Positions 12,083 through 21,779 of a stretch of 64,000 bases of DNA are shown here, piece by piece. The stretch comes from Corynebacterium afermentans subsp. lipophilum (GTDB lineage Bacteria > Actinomycetota > Actinomycetes > Mycobacteriales > Mycobacteriaceae), in NCBI RefSeq assembly GCF_030408375.1, contig NZ_CP046530.1, positions 1,240,001 through 1,304,000 of the forward strand. The letters are read 5' to 3'. Each line of letters begins with the position of its first letter. Within the stretch, counting starts at the first letter, position 1. Made by a program: the position numbers and the translations under genes. Below the pieces are notes generated by a model that saw nothing but the letters and a program-made list of their open reading frames with translations, ran no database searches and was not told the origin of the DNA.

Positions 12083-12098
12083 TGTGAAGTGCATCACC
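12083..12098. promoter_or_regulatory. Candidate GlxR (CRP-type) binding site upstream of gap
   Basis: The bases TGTGA-N6-TCACC match the GlxR/CRP consensus TGTGA-N6-TCACA at 9 of 10 fixed positions. The site is about 165 nt upstream of the proposed gap -10 box and just past the whiA stop. GlxR is the global cAMP-responsive regulator of C. glutamicum, and gapA is, as I recall, among its targets. The match is seen; binding is inferred. Confidence 0.5.
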
Positions 12099-12108
12099 CG
12101 CGCGGGTT

Positions 12109-13077
12109 TTAGGTGGTCGGGCTCCCGTGCGTGTCCTCCACGCCCAGTTCGGCGGCGCGTTTGTCTGCGAGTGAGAGCAGGCGCCGGATGCGCCCGGCCA
12201 CCGCGTCCTTGGTCATCTGCGGTTCCGCCAGCCGTCCCAGCTCCTCCAGGGAGGCGTGGCGGTGCTCTGCACGCAGGTAGCCGGCTTCGGCGAGGTGCTC
12301 CGGGACGTCGTCGCCGAGGATCTCCATGGCGCGCTCCACGCGTGCGGCGGCCGCCGCCGCGGCCTGGGCCGAGCGGCGGGTGTTCGCGTCGTCGAAGGTG
12401 GCGAGCCTGCTGTTGGCTTTCGCCTTCACGGCGCGGGATTCCCGCTTGGTGTCCCACTCGATGCGGGTGGCAGGCGCACCCATGCGGCTCAGCAGGATGC
12501 CGATAGCCTCGCCGTCGCGAAGCGTCACCCGCTCGATGCCACGGGTCTCACGCGTCTTGGCGGTCAGCCCCATGCGGCGAGCAAGCCCCACAAGCGCTAG
12601 CGCCGCCTCCTGGCCCGGGCAGGCGACCTCGAGGGTGGCGGTCCGGCCCGGTTCGGCCAGGTGCCCACGGGCGAGGAAGGCGCCGCGCCACGCAGCCTCC
12701 ACCCCTGACATGTCGCCGGAGATGATTTGGCGTGGCATCCCCACCACTGGGTGTCCGGACGCGGTGACCAGCTTCAGGCGGCGGATGACGTCGGCGACAC
12801 CGTCGTCGACACGCACCTCGTAGCGGGACTCGCGGCTTCCAGACGTCGGCGGGAGCAGTTCCACACTCGCCTCGACTGCGCACAGGTCCGTCAGCGCCAC
12901 AGCTAGGCGCCGGGCAACCGCCTCCTCCTCGAAGTCGGCAACGATAGCGACACCGTTCTCGGACGGCTGGAACTCCCCGCCGAACCGGATCAACGCGGTC
13001 GCCTCCGCCGCGCGCATCTCGAGCCCGCCGCCGGTGGCGCGCAGGAGTTCGTCCTTGGCCTTCGCCGTGAGCGCCAC
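12109..13077 (-). CDS. whiA: WhiA, probable transcription and cell-division regulator
   Basis: DNA-binding protein conserved in Gram-positive bacteria; in Streptomyces it controls sporulation septation. It has 322 aa, the usual length. The N-terminal half is the degenerate LAGLIDADG homing-endonuclease-like region, and the C-terminal part (RVERAMEIL...PEHLAEAGYLRA and LGRLAEPQMTKDAVAGRIRRLL) is the helix-turn-helix domain. GTG 13077 has GGGAGG upstream. It follows yvcK and rapZ in a conserved actinobacterial string. Confidence 0.95.
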   Translation of the reverse strand: MALTAKAKDELLRATGGGLEMRAAEATALIRFGGEFQPSENGVAIVADFEEEAVARRLAVALTDLCAVEASVELLPPTSGSRESRYEVRVDDGVADVIRRLKLVTASGHPVVGMPRQIISGDMSGVEAAWRGAFLARGHLAEPGRTATLEVACPGQEAALALVGLARRMGLTAKTRETRGIERVTLRDGEAIGILLSRMGAPATRIEWDTKRESRAVKAKANSRLATFDDANTRRSAQAAAAAAARVERAMEILGDDVPEHLAEAGYLRAEHRHASLEELGRLAEPQMTKDAVAGRIRRLLSLADKRAAELGVEDTHGSPTT

Positions 13078-13127
13078 GGGCGCCTCCCCTCGTTTACGTG
13101 TGTTGAAGCTTTGAACCGCCCAGCATT

Positions 13128-14093
13128 CTAGCGCGCCGGCCGGAGGGCCTTGAGAGCAGCTGCCAATTGCATCGGGTCGTGGCGGTTCAGCGGGGCGCCT
13201 TCGGCGTCGATTTCGCGCATGGGAGCGAAGACTACCTCGGCGTCGAGGCGGGAGGCGGCGCGCGCGATGTTGTCACGCTCGCCCTCGGAGGTGGCGGTGT
13301 TCTCGTCGGCGAGGAAGTAGTCCACGTCGAGCTGCGGGGCGTGCTGGGAGAACACGTGGATGTGCCGCTCGGTGGTAAACCCGTGGGTCTCCCCCGCCTC
13401 CGGCGACAGGTTCAGGATCACCACCACCGTTGCCGAGGTTTCGTTGAGCGCCTGCGCGATGTCGGGCACGAGGATGTGCGGGATCACCGAGGAGAACCAG
13501 GAGCCGGGACCGATGGTCACCACGTCCGCGTCCATGATCGCCTGCACCGCCGCCTCGCTCGCCGCCGGCTGTGACGGGGTGAGTCGAACGCGCCGCACCG
13601 CCCCAGGTGTGGTGGCCACCGCCACTTGACCACGCACGGAGCGCAGCACGCGTGGGTCGTCGTCAAGGCCCGCCACGTCCGCCTCAATGTCCAGCGGCTG
13701 CGGGCAGACCGGGATCACGCGGCCGGCCGATCCGGTCCACGTCGCAACTTGATCCAGCGCCGCCTGGGTGTCCCCGAGGCGCTCCGCCAGTCCCGTGATC
13801 AGGAGATTGCCTAGCGCGTGGCCAGCCATGGCGCCGTGCCCGCCGAAGCGGTGCTGCAAAGTGTCGCGCCACTGAGCGCCTCCCTCACCGTCGGCGGTTA
13901 GGGCCGCGAGCGCCATGCGCAGGTCCCCCGGCGGAACGATCTCCATCTCGCGGCGCAGGCGGCCAGAGGAGCCGCCGTCGTCCGCCACGGTGACCACGGC
14001 GTTGATCGTGGACGCACCAGCCTCACGCGCGGCGGTGAGCGTCTGGTACAGGCCGTGCCCTCCCCCAAGGCAGGTGAACGACGTATGGCTCAA
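13128..14093 (-). CDS. yvcK: YvcK/CofD-like gluconeogenesis factor
   Basis: Nucleotide-sugar-binding protein needed in Bacillus and mycobacteria for envelope homeostasis and growth on gluconeogenic carbon. It has 321 aa. The N-terminus CLGGGHGLYQTL is the typical glycine-rich loop, and VTVADDGGSSGRLR and PPGDLRMAL are the family signatures; VTIGPGSWFSSVIPHIL lies near residue 198. The start is TTG 14093 with AAGGG 4-5 nt before it. It sits between rapZ and whiA, as in most actinobacteria. Confidence 0.93.
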   Translation of the reverse strand: MSHTSFTCLGGGHGLYQTLTAAREAGASTINAVVTVADDGGSSGRLRREMEIVPPGDLRMALAALTADGEGGAQWRDTLQHRFGGHGAMAGHALGNLLITGLAERLGDTQAALDQVATWTGSAGRVIPVCPQPLDIEADVAGLDDDPRVLRSVRGQVAVATTPGAVRRVRLTPSQPAASEAAVQAIMDADVVTIGPGSWFSSVIPHILVPDIAQALNETSATVVVILNLSPEAGETHGFTTERHIHVFSQHAPQLDVDYFLADENTATSEGERDNIARAASRLDAEVVFAPMREIDAEGAPLNRHDPMQLAAALKALRPAR

Positions 14094-14127
14094 TTGACCC
14101 TTCTTTCTTACGGCCTAACCGACTCGC

Positions 14128-15039
14128 TTAGTGGCGCTCAAGATCGCGGTGGATCACGTTGACATCCACCTTGCCCTGCTGCCTCAAACGCTTTCCGACG
14201 GCCTCCGCCACCGCCACCGAGCGGTGGTGCCCGCCCGTGCAGCCGATGCCGACAGTGATGAAATCCTTGCCCTCGTGGCGGTAGCCGCCCAAAGTGCTGG
14301 AAAGCAGGTCGACGAAGTTGTCCACGTATTCGCGGGCACCGTCCTGGTTGAGCACATAGTCGGACACCGCCTGGTCGACGCCACGGAATTCCCGGAGCTC
14401 TTCCACCCAGTACGGGTTTGGCAGGAAACGAACGTCAAGCACAATATCAGCGTCGCGCGGCGAGCCGTGTTTGAACCCGAAGGATTCGATGGTGACGTGC
14501 TGGCGGCCCACCGGCAGCTCGCCGACGGAGGCCTCCACCGCCCGGCGCAGGTCGTGCACCGACAAGTTGGATGTGTCAATGATGACGTCCGCGGAGGCGC
14601 GCAACTCCTCCATCTCCTCCCGCTCGTGCTCGATGCCGGACTGCAGAGTGCCGTCGCCCTGCAGAGGGTGGGTGCGGCGCACCGAGTCGAAGCGGCGGAT
14701 GAGCACGTCGTCGCGGGCCTCCAAGAACAGCACGAACGGCTCGTGGCCGCGCTCCCGGATCGTCGCGATGGTGCCGAGGAGCGAGCCGTTGAATTTCGCC
14801 GCGCGGATATCGCTGACCACCGCGAGCCGCTGCACCGGAGAATCGTCCGCAGCGGCCAAGTCCACCAGCTCCAAAATCAGCTGCGGCGGCAGGTTCTGGG
14901 AGACGAAAAAGCCTTTGTCCTCGAAGATCTTCGCTGCCGTGGACAAGCCGCCGCCGGACAGACCCGTGATGATCACGGGGCGCATCGTTGTCGCGGAATC
15001 TTCCTGGGGCAATGCGTGTGCGGAGGATGTCGTGGGCAT
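14128..15039 (-). CDS. rapZ: RapZ/YvcJ-family nucleotide-binding protein
   Basis: In E. coli RapZ is an RNase adapter controlling amino-sugar synthesis; in actinobacteria the role is not settled. The protein has about 303 aa. The P-loop reads GLSGGGLST, with Leu where classical Walker A has Lys. The C-terminal domain has [23 protein letters not shown] and [11 protein letters not shown], which define the family. ATG 15039 is chosen because AGGA stands 8 nt upstream; ATG 15048 and TTG 15057 are alternatives. Located between uvrC and yvcK. Confidence 0.93.
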   Translation of the reverse strand: MPTTSSAHALPQEDSATTMRPVIITGLSGGGLSTAAKIFEDKGFFVSQNLPPQLILELVDLAAADDSPVQRLAVVSDIRAAKFNGSLLGTIATIRERGHEPFVLFLEARDDVLIRRFDSVRRTHPLQGDGTLQSGIEHEREEMEELRASADVIIDTSNLSVHDLRRAVEASVGELPVGRQHVTIESFGFKHGSPRDADIVLDVRFLPNPYWVEELREFRGVDQAVSDYVLNQDGAREYVDNFVDLLSSTLGGYRHEGKDFITVGIGCTGGHHRSVAVAEAVGKRLRQQGKVDVNVIHRDLERH

Positions 15040-15094
15040 AGGGATCATCCTAGACAAGGACGGGGCGAAGCGCCGGCGATTAGCAGTCTGCCTT

Positions 15095-17155
15095 TTACTG
15101 GTGCAGGTGCTGGTAGATAGTCTCCGCGAGTTTCGGGCCGACGCCCTTGACCTGCTGGATCTCCTCCACCGAGGCCTCCTTGATCTTCTTCACGGACCCG
15201 AAGTGCTTGACCAGGTCCGTGCGACGGGCGGGGCCAAGCCCCGGCACCGCGTCTAGCGCGGAGGCGCGCATCCGCTTGGAGCGCTGCTGGCGGTGGTATG
15301 TGATGGCGAAGCGGTGCGCCTCGTCGCGGATCTGCTGCAGCAGGTACATGCCCTCGGAGTTGCGGGGCAGGATGATCGGCTCGTCGTCGTCCGGCACCCA
15401 CACCTCCTCCAGGCGCTTGGCTAGTCCGATGAGCTGCACGTCCACGATGCCCAGCTCGTCAAACACCGCCTGCGCAGCGTTGACCTGGGGCTTGCCGCCG
15501 TCGACGATGAACAACTGCGGCGGGTAGGCGAACCGCTTCGCGCCTGTGGACTCGTCCGCCTCGTCCGCGAACGTCTGCGCATCTGCGACCTCATCCGGGT
15601 TCGCCAGCTTGTCCTCGTTGTAGCGCTTGAAGCGGCGCCGGGTCACCTCGGCGATTGAGCCGACGTCGTCGGAACGGCCGTCGCCAGCGGCCTCCTTGAT
15701 GCGGTAGCGGCGGTAGTCGTTCTTTTTTGGCAGGCCGTCCTCGAACACGACGAGCGACGCCACCACGTCCGTGCCCTGGATGTGCGAGATGTCGGTGCAC
15801 TCGATGCGCAGCGGCGCCTCGTCCATGCCGAGGGCGTCCTGGATGTCCTGCAGCGCCTGAGAGCGGGCGGTGAGGTCGCCCACGCGCTTGAGTTTGTGCT
15901 GGTGCAGTGCCTCAGAGGCGTTCTTGTGCACCGTCTCCATCAGCGCGCGCTTGTCGCCGCGCTGCGGCACACGGATCTCCACCGGGCCGCCGCGCAACTC
16001 CGCGAGCAGCTCGGCGACCTCGGGCAGCTCCGCCGGCAGCGTTTCCACGAGGATCTCGCGCGGCACCGGCATCGGTGTCTTTGCCTTCGCGCGCGACTCC
16101 TGGTCCACGCCGCGGCGGCGCACCTTCTGCGCCTCAATCGTGCGGTCTTCCTCCTGCTCCTGCCGCACGCGCTCCACCGCGTCGGAGTAGTACTGCACCA
16201 GAAAGTTCTGCATTAGCGTAGGCAGGGTCGGGTCGGCCTGCCCCTGTTCCAGACGCTCGGCGGCCCCGGGCTCGTCGCCCGTTTTTTCCACCACCCAGCC
16301 GCGCTGGGCGCGGATGCGCCCGTCGCGGACGTTGAAGATCTGCACCGCCGCTTCCAGCTCGTCGGTGTCGAAGGCGATGACGTCGGCATCGGTGTCCTGC
16401 CCCAAAACCACAGTCTGGCGTTCCATGACCTTGTTTACGGCGCCGAGGTCGTCGCGAAGCCTGGCGGCCTTCTCAAACTCCAGGTTCTCGGACGCTTCCT
16501 GCATCTGCGCGGTGATCCCGCGCACGAGCTGGTCCGTGCGGCCCGACATGAAGCTCAAAAAGCCCTGCACGATCTCGTCGTAGGCGGCCTCGTCCACGCG
16601 CCCGACGCACGGGGCGGCGCACTTGTCGATGTAGCCGAGCAAGCACGGCCGCCCCAGCGACTCGTGCCGGTTGAACACGCCGTTGGAGCAGGTGCGGATG
16701 GGAAACACTCGCGTGAGCAGGTCGAGGGTTTCGCGCACAGCCCACGCGTGCGAGTACGGCCCGAAGTAGCGCACGCCCTTGCGCTTCGGCCCGCGGTAGA
16801 AGAACGCGCGCGGGTAGCGCTCCCTCACACTCACCGCGAGCATGGGGTACGTCTTGTCGTCGCGGTACATGACGTTGAACCACGGGTCGAAGCGCTTGAT
16901 CCACGTGTACTCCAGCTGCAGCGCCTCCACCTCGGAGGCCACCACGGTCCACTCCACGGAGGCGCCGGTGTAGACCATCTGGCGGGTGCGCGGGTGCAGC
17001 GTGTGCGGCGGCTGGAAGTAGTTGTTCAGGCGCGCGCGCAGGTTCTTGGCCTTGCCCACGTAGATGACGCGGCCGTCGCGGTCGCGGAACTTGTATACCC
17101 CAGGGTCGGTCGGGATGGTGCCCGGCGCCGGGCGGTAACTTTGCGGATCCGCCAA
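15095..17155 (-). CDS. uvrC: UvrABC system protein C (excinuclease subunit)
   Basis: Makes both incisions in nucleotide excision repair together with UvrB. It has 686 aa. The N-terminal GIY-YIG nuclease is visible in DPGVYKF and [11 protein letters not shown] (residues 17-42), followed by CAAPCVGRV, a UVR motif near 220, the RNase H-like nuclease ([25 protein letters not shown]), and C-terminal helix-hairpin-helix motifs ([17 protein letters not shown]). The start is TTG 17155 with AGGA 7 nt upstream; no ATG is nearby. It starts 3 nt after the upstream membrane gene. Confidence 0.96.
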   Translation of the reverse strand: MADPQSYRPAPGTIPTDPGVYKFRDRDGRVIYVGKAKNLRARLNNYFQPPHTLHPRTRQMVYTGASVEWTVVASEVEALQLEYTWIKRFDPWFNVMYRDDKTYPMLAVSVRERYPRAFFYRGPKRKGVRYFGPYSHAWAVRETLDLLTRVFPIRTCSNGVFNRHESLGRPCLLGYIDKCAAPCVGRVDEAAYDEIVQGFLSFMSGRTDQLVRGITAQMQEASENLEFEKAARLRDDLGAVNKVMERQTVVLGQDTDADVIAFDTDELEAAVQIFNVRDGRIRAQRGWVVEKTGDEPGAAERLEQGQADPTLPTLMQNFLVQYYSDAVERVRQEQEEDRTIEAQKVRRRGVDQESRAKAKTPMPVPREILVETLPAELPEVAELLAELRGGPVEIRVPQRGDKRALMETVHKNASEALHQHKLKRVGDLTARSQALQDIQDALGMDEAPLRIECTDISHIQGTDVVASLVVFEDGLPKKNDYRRYRIKEAAGDGRSDDVGSIAEVTRRRFKRYNEDKLANPDEVADAQTFADEADESTGAKRFAYPPQLFIVDGGKPQVNAAQAVFDELGIVDVQLIGLAKRLEEVWVPDDDEPIILPRNSEGMYLLQQIRDEAHRFAITYHRQQRSKRMRASALDAVPGLGPARRTDLVKHFGSVKKIKEASVEEIQQVKGVGPKLAETIYQHLHQ

Positions 17156-17158
17156 CGC

Positions 17159-17692
17159 TTAATCCTGCGGCATGTACTTGGCTTCGAGCGCGCGGAAGTC
17201 TTCCACGGCCTTCAAGGCGTGCTCCTTGTCGCCGGACTGGATGGCCCACAGGGGCACGTACTCGAACTCCGGCAGCTCAAGGCGCGCCATGCGCGAGCCC
17301 TTCGGAAAGCTCAGCCCGTAGATCACGGCCCACGGGTAGAAGCGGGTGCCGATGATGTTGCGCACCTGCACGCCGTCCTCGTTCGCGCGCACCCGCGGGC
17401 GCGTCAGCGCGATCCAGGACAGCACGGAGATGATCAGGCCGACACCGATGAAGGCGAACTTGTCCAGGCTGGTGATGGCCACGCCGGTGAACTCGGCGTC
17501 CACAGCCCAGGACATGAACACGTGCACAGCCATGACCAAAACAATCCAGCCCACGGCCACCTTGCGCAGAAACTTCGAGGTCAGTTCGAGTTCCCAGGGT
17601 TTCGTGGTGGTGGTGGCGTGCGGGTCGAGCGCGTTGAGGTAGGCAATCTCGTCCCGGTCCGAAAGTCCCGCGGTTTGGTGCTGTTCAGCCAC
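17159..17692 (-). CDS. PH-domain membrane protein of unknown function
   Basis: A 177-aa protein with two transmembrane segments (about residues 45-65 and 78-97) followed by a small beta-rich domain (TRPRVRANEDGVQVRNI, RFYPWAVIYGLSFPKG) resembling bacterial PH/bPH domains. Such proteins occur beside ribH in corynebacteria and mycobacteria; no function is established. GTG 17692 has AAGGAG 7 nt upstream. The gene lies between ribH and uvrC and is probably co-transcribed with uvrC. Membrane topology suggests the PH-like part faces the cytoplasm. Confidence 0.85.
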   Translation of the reverse strand: MAEQHQTAGLSDRDEIAYLNALDPHATTTTKPWELELTSKFLRKVAVGWIVLVMAVHVFMSWAVDAEFTGVAITSLDKFAFIGVGLIISVLSWIALTRPRVRANEDGVQVRNIIGTRFYPWAVIYGLSFPKGSRMARLELPEFEYVPLWAIQSGDKEHALKAVEDFRALEAKYMPQD

Positions 17693-17769
17693 TGCCTTAC
17701 TCCTTACAAGCGCTCGAGCATTGTTGCGTGTCGACGTCCCAAAGGCCGCCCCACGCCCTCCGAGTTACC

Positions 17770-18255
17770 TTAACCCTTCAACGGCAGAGCGCGAACTTTG
17801 CGCAGTTCCGCAGCAGTGCCGGCGGCGGCGCGCATGGCTTCCGCGCCCTTATCTTCCTTGGCGTCCTCGCCGCCGGCGCGCTCGTAGGCCTGGTCCTCGT
17901 CGTCCACGGTGAGCACGCCGTTGCCCACCGGGGTCTGTTCGTCCAGCGCCACGCGGGTCAGTCCGGCGGTCACGGAGTCGCACACATACTGGAAGTGGGC
18001 CGTCTCGCCGCGGATGACGCAGCCGAGGGCGACCACTGCGTCGTAACGCTTGGCGCAGGCCTGCGCAACCACCGGCAGCTCGAGGGCGCCTGCGACGGCG
18101 TACTCCTCCACCTTCACGCCGAGCTCCCGGGCCTCATCCCGCGCGCCGGCGCGCAGCAGGTCGACGATCTTGTCGTTCCAGCGGGTGTAGACCACCGCGA
18201 TGGTCATACCCTCCGCCTGTATGGAATAGTCCTCGGGTGCTCCGCTCGATGCCAC
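17770..18255 (-). CDS. ribH: 6,7-dimethyl-8-ribityllumazine synthase
   Basis: Condenses 3,4-dihydroxy-2-butanone 4-phosphate with 5-amino-6-ribitylamino-uracil, the penultimate step of riboflavin synthesis. It has 161 aa. The family signatures are VYTRWNDKI, VAGALELP (substrate-binding loop), ALGCVIRGETAHFQYVCD and TPVGNGVLT. GTG 18255 has AAGGAG 6 nt upstream. It follows ribA by 23 nt as the last gene of the rib cluster. The C-terminus (residues 130-161) is charged and Ala-rich. Confidence 0.96.
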   Translation of the reverse strand: MASSGAPEDYSIQAEGMTIAVVYTRWNDKIVDLLRAGARDEARELGVKVEEYAVAGALELPVVAQACAKRYDAVVALGCVIRGETAHFQYVCDSVTAGLTRVALDEQTPVGNGVLTVDDEDQAYERAGGEDAKEDKGAEAMRAAAGTAAELRKVRALPLKG

Positions 18256-18278
18256 TTACAGCTCCTTTTGGGTCCGTT

Positions 18279-19532
18279 TTAGGTTCCGTACCCCGGATGG
18301 GCGTGGAGCCACTCGGCCACGCCAGGAAGGTCGTGGCCCATCCGGTCGCGCTTGGTGCGCAGGTACTCGATGTTGTCGTGTGTGGGAACGATCTCAATCC
18401 TACTGCGGCGCGCCACCTCGGGGCCGTAACCCGCCAGCGCGTCGGACTTGTCCGGATTGTTGGTGAGCAGCTCGAAGGTGTCCACCCCCAGATCCGCCAG
18501 GATCTGCCCTGCCGCGGAGTACTCCCGTGCGTCCGCCGGCAGGCCCTGCTCCAGGTTCGCGTCCACGGTGTCGAGGCCCGCGTCCTGCAGCCGGTAGGCC
18601 TGCAGTTTCGCCATCAGCCCGATGCCGCGTCCCTCGTGCCCGCGCAGGTAGACCACCACCCCGCGGCCGGCGGCCTGGATGCGCCGCATGGATTCGCGCA
18701 GCTGCGGGCCGCAGTCGCAGCGCGTGGATCCGAACACGTCGCCGGTGAGGCACTCGGAGTGCACCCGCACCAACACATCGGAAGCGTGCGCAAGCTTCTC
18801 GACGCCTCCGGCAACCAACGCCACATGCTCCACCCCGGAGACAGTGTCGCGGTAGCCCACCGCGGTGAACTCACCCAACTCGGTGGGAAGCTTCGCCTGC
18901 GCGACGCGCTCGACGGTGCGCTCGTGGTGGCGGCGGTACTCGGCCAGCTGCTCGATGGAGATCATGGGCAGCCCATGGATGCCGGCGAAGCGGCGCAGCT
19001 CGCCGACACGCGCCATGTCCGTCGGGTCGTCCTCGGAGACGATCTCGCAAAGCGCACCAACCGGGGTCTTGCCCGCGAGCCGCGCCAGGTCCACGGCCGC
19101 CTCCGTGTGGCCGGGGCGTTCCAGCACTCCGCCTGCTTTGGCGCGCAGGGGCACCACGTGGCCGGGGCGGGTGAAGGACGCGGCGGTGGCGGAGTCGTCG
19201 GCAAGCAAGGCGATCGTCGTTGCGCGCGAGCGCGCGGAGATGCCGGTGGTGCCGGTGGCCGCGTCCACGGTGACGGCGTACGCGGTGCCGTGCAGGTCCT
19301 GGTTGTTCGCCACCATCGGCGGCAGCTCGAGCGCGGTGGCGCGCTCGTCCGACATGGACACGCAGATGTAGCCGGAGGTGTGGCGCACCATGAAGGCAAC
19401 CAGTTCCGGGGTGGCGTCCTCGGCGGCGAAGATGAGGTCGCCCTCGTTCTCGCGGTCCTCGCTGTCCACCACAACGACGCCCTTGCCAGCGCGGATGGCG
19501 GCGAGAGCCTCCTCGACCGTATTCAACGTCAT
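18279..19532 (-). CDS. ribA: Bifunctional 3,4-dihydroxy-2-butanone-4-phosphate synthase / GTP cyclohydrolase II
   Basis: Supplies both branches of riboflavin synthesis: DHBP from ribulose 5-phosphate and the pyrimidine precursor from GTP. It has 417 aa. The N-terminal RibB domain has the acidic loop EDRENEGDL (residues 25-33), HTSGYICV and RPGHVVPL. The C-terminal RibA domain has [10 protein letters not shown], and the zinc cysteines in GSTRCDCG, then [10 protein letters not shown] and LLTNNP. ATG 19532 is chosen over the TTG at 19541; the ribosome site is weak. Sometimes called ribBA. Confidence 0.96.
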   Translation of the reverse strand: MTLNTVEEALAAIRAGKGVVVVDSEDRENEGDLIFAAEDATPELVAFMVRHTSGYICVSMSDERATALELPPMVANNQDLHGTAYAVTVDAATGTTGISARSRATTIALLADDSATAASFTRPGHVVPLRAKAGGVLERPGHTEAAVDLARLAGKTPVGALCEIVSEDDPTDMARVGELRRFAGIHGLPMISIEQLAEYRRHHERTVERVAQAKLPTELGEFTAVGYRDTVSGVEHVALVAGGVEKLAHASDVLVRVHSECLTGDVFGSTRCDCGPQLRESMRRIQAAGRGVVVYLRGHEGRGIGLMAKLQAYRLQDAGLDTVDANLEQGLPADAREYSAAGQILADLGVDTFELLTNNPDKSDALAGYGPEVARRSRIEIVPTHDNIEYLRTKRDRMGHDLPGVAEWLHAHPGYGT

Positions 19533-19543
19533 ACCGTCCAAGC

Positions 19544-20131
19544 CTATCCCTGCACCATTTTCTCAACGTATTTGGCCACGATGTCCGCCTCCAGGTTCAC
19601 TGGGTCGCCGGGTGCGAGCTCGCCGGCGGTGGTTTCGCGCATCGTGGTTGGGATAAGCGAGACTTCGAAGTAGCCTTCACCCACCGCTGAGACGGTCAAA
19701 GAGGTGCCGTTGACCGCGATGGAGCCTTTCTCGACGACGTAGCGGGAAAGCTGGCGCGGCAGCGTGAAGCGCACGACTTCCCAGTGCTCCGACGGGGTGC
19801 GCGAGACCACCTCGGCCACGCCGTCGACGTGGCCCTGGACGATGTGGCCGCCCATGCGCTGGCCCGCGGCGAGCGCCCGCTCAAGATTCACCTTGGAACC
19901 GGCCTTGTAGGTGCCGAGCCGGGAGCGGTCCAAGGTTTCGCGCATCACGTCCGCGGTGAAGGTGCCGGAGGCGTTGTCCACCACCGTCAGGCACACCCCG
20001 TCCACGGCGATCGAGTCGCCGGGTGCGGCATCTTCGGTGACTTTGGGGGCGCGGACGGCGATCCGGACGGCGTCGTCAAGCTGCTCAAGCTCCTCCACCA
20101 CCCCGATTTCCTCAACGAGTCCCGTAAACAT
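19544..20131 (-). CDS. ribE: Riboflavin synthase alpha chain
   Basis: Dismutates two molecules of dimethyl-ribityllumazine to riboflavin. It has 195 aa, slightly shorter than the usual 200-215. The N-terminal [10 protein letters not shown] is diagnostic, and the two lumazine-binding repeats each have a GxSxxVxGxCLT-type motif ([24 protein letters not shown]). [12 protein letters not shown] is the inter-repeat signature. The start lies inside the 3' end of ribD (20-nt overlap), so the two are coupled. Confidence 0.95.
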   Translation of the reverse strand: MFTGLVEEIGVVEELEQLDDAVRIAVRAPKVTEDAAPGDSIAVDGVCLTVVDNASGTFTADVMRETLDRSRLGTYKAGSKVNLERALAAGQRMGGHIVQGHVDGVAEVVSRTPSEHWEVVRFTLPRQLSRYVVEKGSIAVNGTSLTVSAVGEGYFEVSLIPTTMRETTAGELAPGDPVNLEADIVAKYVEKMVQG

Positions 20132-21110
20132 CTCTCTCCATTTCTATGAACACGTCGTTTCCCACCGGCCGCACGAGCGTCGTGCGGAAGCGGCGGGCGT
20201 CGGCGATAGTGCCTGCAATGGCGCGGTCCAGCACCCCGCGGCCGGCGCCGAGGAGCGCGGGCGCGATGTATGCCTGCACCGCGTCAACCAGATCGAGCTC
20301 GAGAAAGCTCGCGGCGAGTGCCGCGCCGCCTTCCACCAGCACGTCGCGCGCACCGGTCTCCCACAGCGCGTCCAGCGCCTCCGCAGGCGTGGCGTACTGC
20401 TCGAAGCCTAAGCGGGTGAGGTTGCCCTCGGGCACCTCCCGAGACCCGATTACCACGCGGCGCGGCTGGTGCTCGCGCAAGCTGCCGTCCGGGAACCGGG
20501 CGGTCAGCGACGGGTCGTCGGCGATCGCGGTGCCGGTTCCGACGATAATCGCGTCGAGCTTCGCGCGGTCCGCGTGCACCAGCTCCCGGGCGTCCTCGCC
20601 GGTGATCCACTTGCTCGTGCCGTCCGCCGCGGCGGTGAAGCCGTCGAGCGTGGAGGCGAACTTCAGCGTCACGCTCGGCCGGCCCAGGCGCACCGAGCGC
20701 AGCCAGGGCTGCAGCGCCGCGACCCGCACCGGCTGAAAGTCCACCTCGACGCCGTGGGCGCGCAAATAATCGGCTCCGCCGGCGGCCGCTTCGTCGGGGT
20801 CGGCGGTGAAATACACCACCCGCCGAATTCCCGCGTCCACGAGTGCGTGTGAGCAGGGCCCGGTGCGGCCGGTGTGGTTGCACGGCTCCAGGGTCACCGC
20901 GGCGGTAGCGCCCCGGGCGCGCTCGCCCGCTTCGCGCAGGGCGTTGATCTCTGCGTGCGGCCCGCCTGCCGGCGAGGTCGCGCCGGTGGCGATGAGCTCG
21001 CCGGAGGCGTCGACAAGCGCACAGCCCACCGGAGGATTTGGCGAGGTAGCGCCCCGGACGGACTCGCCGGCCTCGATCGCCGCGGAGATGGCGCCGAGTT
21101 CCTCGGTCAC
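20112..21110 (-). CDS. ribD: Riboflavin biosynthesis deaminase/reductase
   Basis: Deaminates and then reduces the pyrimidine intermediate of riboflavin synthesis. It has 332 aa. The N-terminal deaminase domain has the zinc ligands in PHAEINAL (near residue 50) and LEPCNHTGRTGPC (near 73). The C-terminal reductase domain begins around 145 with SVTLKFASTLDG and has DVLVEGGAALAAS. GTG 21110 overlaps the stop of rpe by four bases (GTGA), indicating coupling rpe-ribD-ribE. Confidence 0.95.
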   Translation of the reverse strand: MTEELGAISAAIEAGESVRGATSPNPPVGCALVDASGELIATGATSPAGGPHAEINALREAGERARGATAAVTLEPCNHTGRTGPCSHALVDAGIRRVVYFTADPDEAAAGGADYLRAHGVEVDFQPVRVAALQPWLRSVRLGRPSVTLKFASTLDGFTAAADGTSKWITGEDARELVHADRAKLDAIIVGTGTAIADDPSLTARFPDGSLREHQPRRVVIGSREVPEGNLTRLGFEQYATPAEALDALWETGARDVLVEGGAALAASFLELDLVDAVQAYIAPALLGAGRGVLDRAIAGTIADARRFRTTLVRPVGNDVFIEMERDVYGTR

Positions 21111-21769
21111 CCCTGCGCCGCCTCCCGGGCGAGCTCGCGCAGGCGCTCCACCGCCTCTGCCGGGTTGTCGGCGCCGAAGACCGCGGAACCGGCCACGAAC
21201 GCATCCACGCCAGCCTCCGCAGCCTGCGCGATGGTCGCGCTCGCGATGCCGCCGTCAATGCCGATGATGGTGTCCAGGCCCGCCTCCTTGATGCGGTCTC
21301 GCAGCACCATCACCTTGCCCAAGACCTCCGGCATGAACTTCTGGCCGCCAAAACCCGGCTCCACACTCATGACCATGACCTGGTCGAAGTGCTCCAGATC
21401 GTCCAGGTACGGCTCAATCGCGGTACCAGGCTTGATGGCAAATCCGGACTGCACACCCAGCTCGCGGCACTGCTTCGCGGCCGCGACGTGGTCGCCCACG
21501 GCTTCGACGTGGAACACGAGACGGTCGCCGCCGGCTTTGACGTAGGTTTCGAACCAACGCTCCGGCTCTTCGATCATCAGGTGCATGTCCAGGAACTGAT
21601 CCGTGACACCGTTGACCGCCTTGGTCACGTCCGGGCCGAAGGAGAGGTTGGGCACGAAGTGGCCGTCCATGATGTCCACGTGGATCAGGTCCGCGTTAGC
21701 CACCTTGCGCACGTCGTCGCCGAGCGCGGCGTAGTTCGCGGCCAGAATTGAGGGGGCGATCTGAATCAT
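21107..21769 (-). CDS. rpe: Ribulose-phosphate 3-epimerase
   Basis: Interconverts ribulose 5-phosphate and xylulose 5-phosphate. It is a 220-aa TIM barrel. The family motifs are APSILAANY, HVDIMDGHFVPNLSFG (metal ligands His and Asp), MSVEPGFGGQKF, IIGIDGGI and VAGSAVFG. ATG 21769 (MIQIAPS) is the family start; the frame is open upstream into rsmB. Being in the rib cluster it can supply ribulose 5-phosphate, the RibA substrate, as well as serve the pentose pathway. Confidence 0.96.
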   Translation of the reverse strand: MIQIAPSILAANYAALGDDVRKVANADLIHVDIMDGHFVPNLSFGPDVTKAVNGVTDQFLDMHLMIEEPERWFETYVKAGGDRLVFHVEAVGDHVAAAKQCRELGVQSGFAIKPGTAIEPYLDDLEHFDQVMVMSVEPGFGGQKFMPEVLGKVMVLRDRIKEAGLDTIIGIDGGIASATIAQAAEAGVDAFVAGSAVFGADNPAEAVERLRELAREAAQG

Positions 21770-21779
21770 GGGCCCTACC

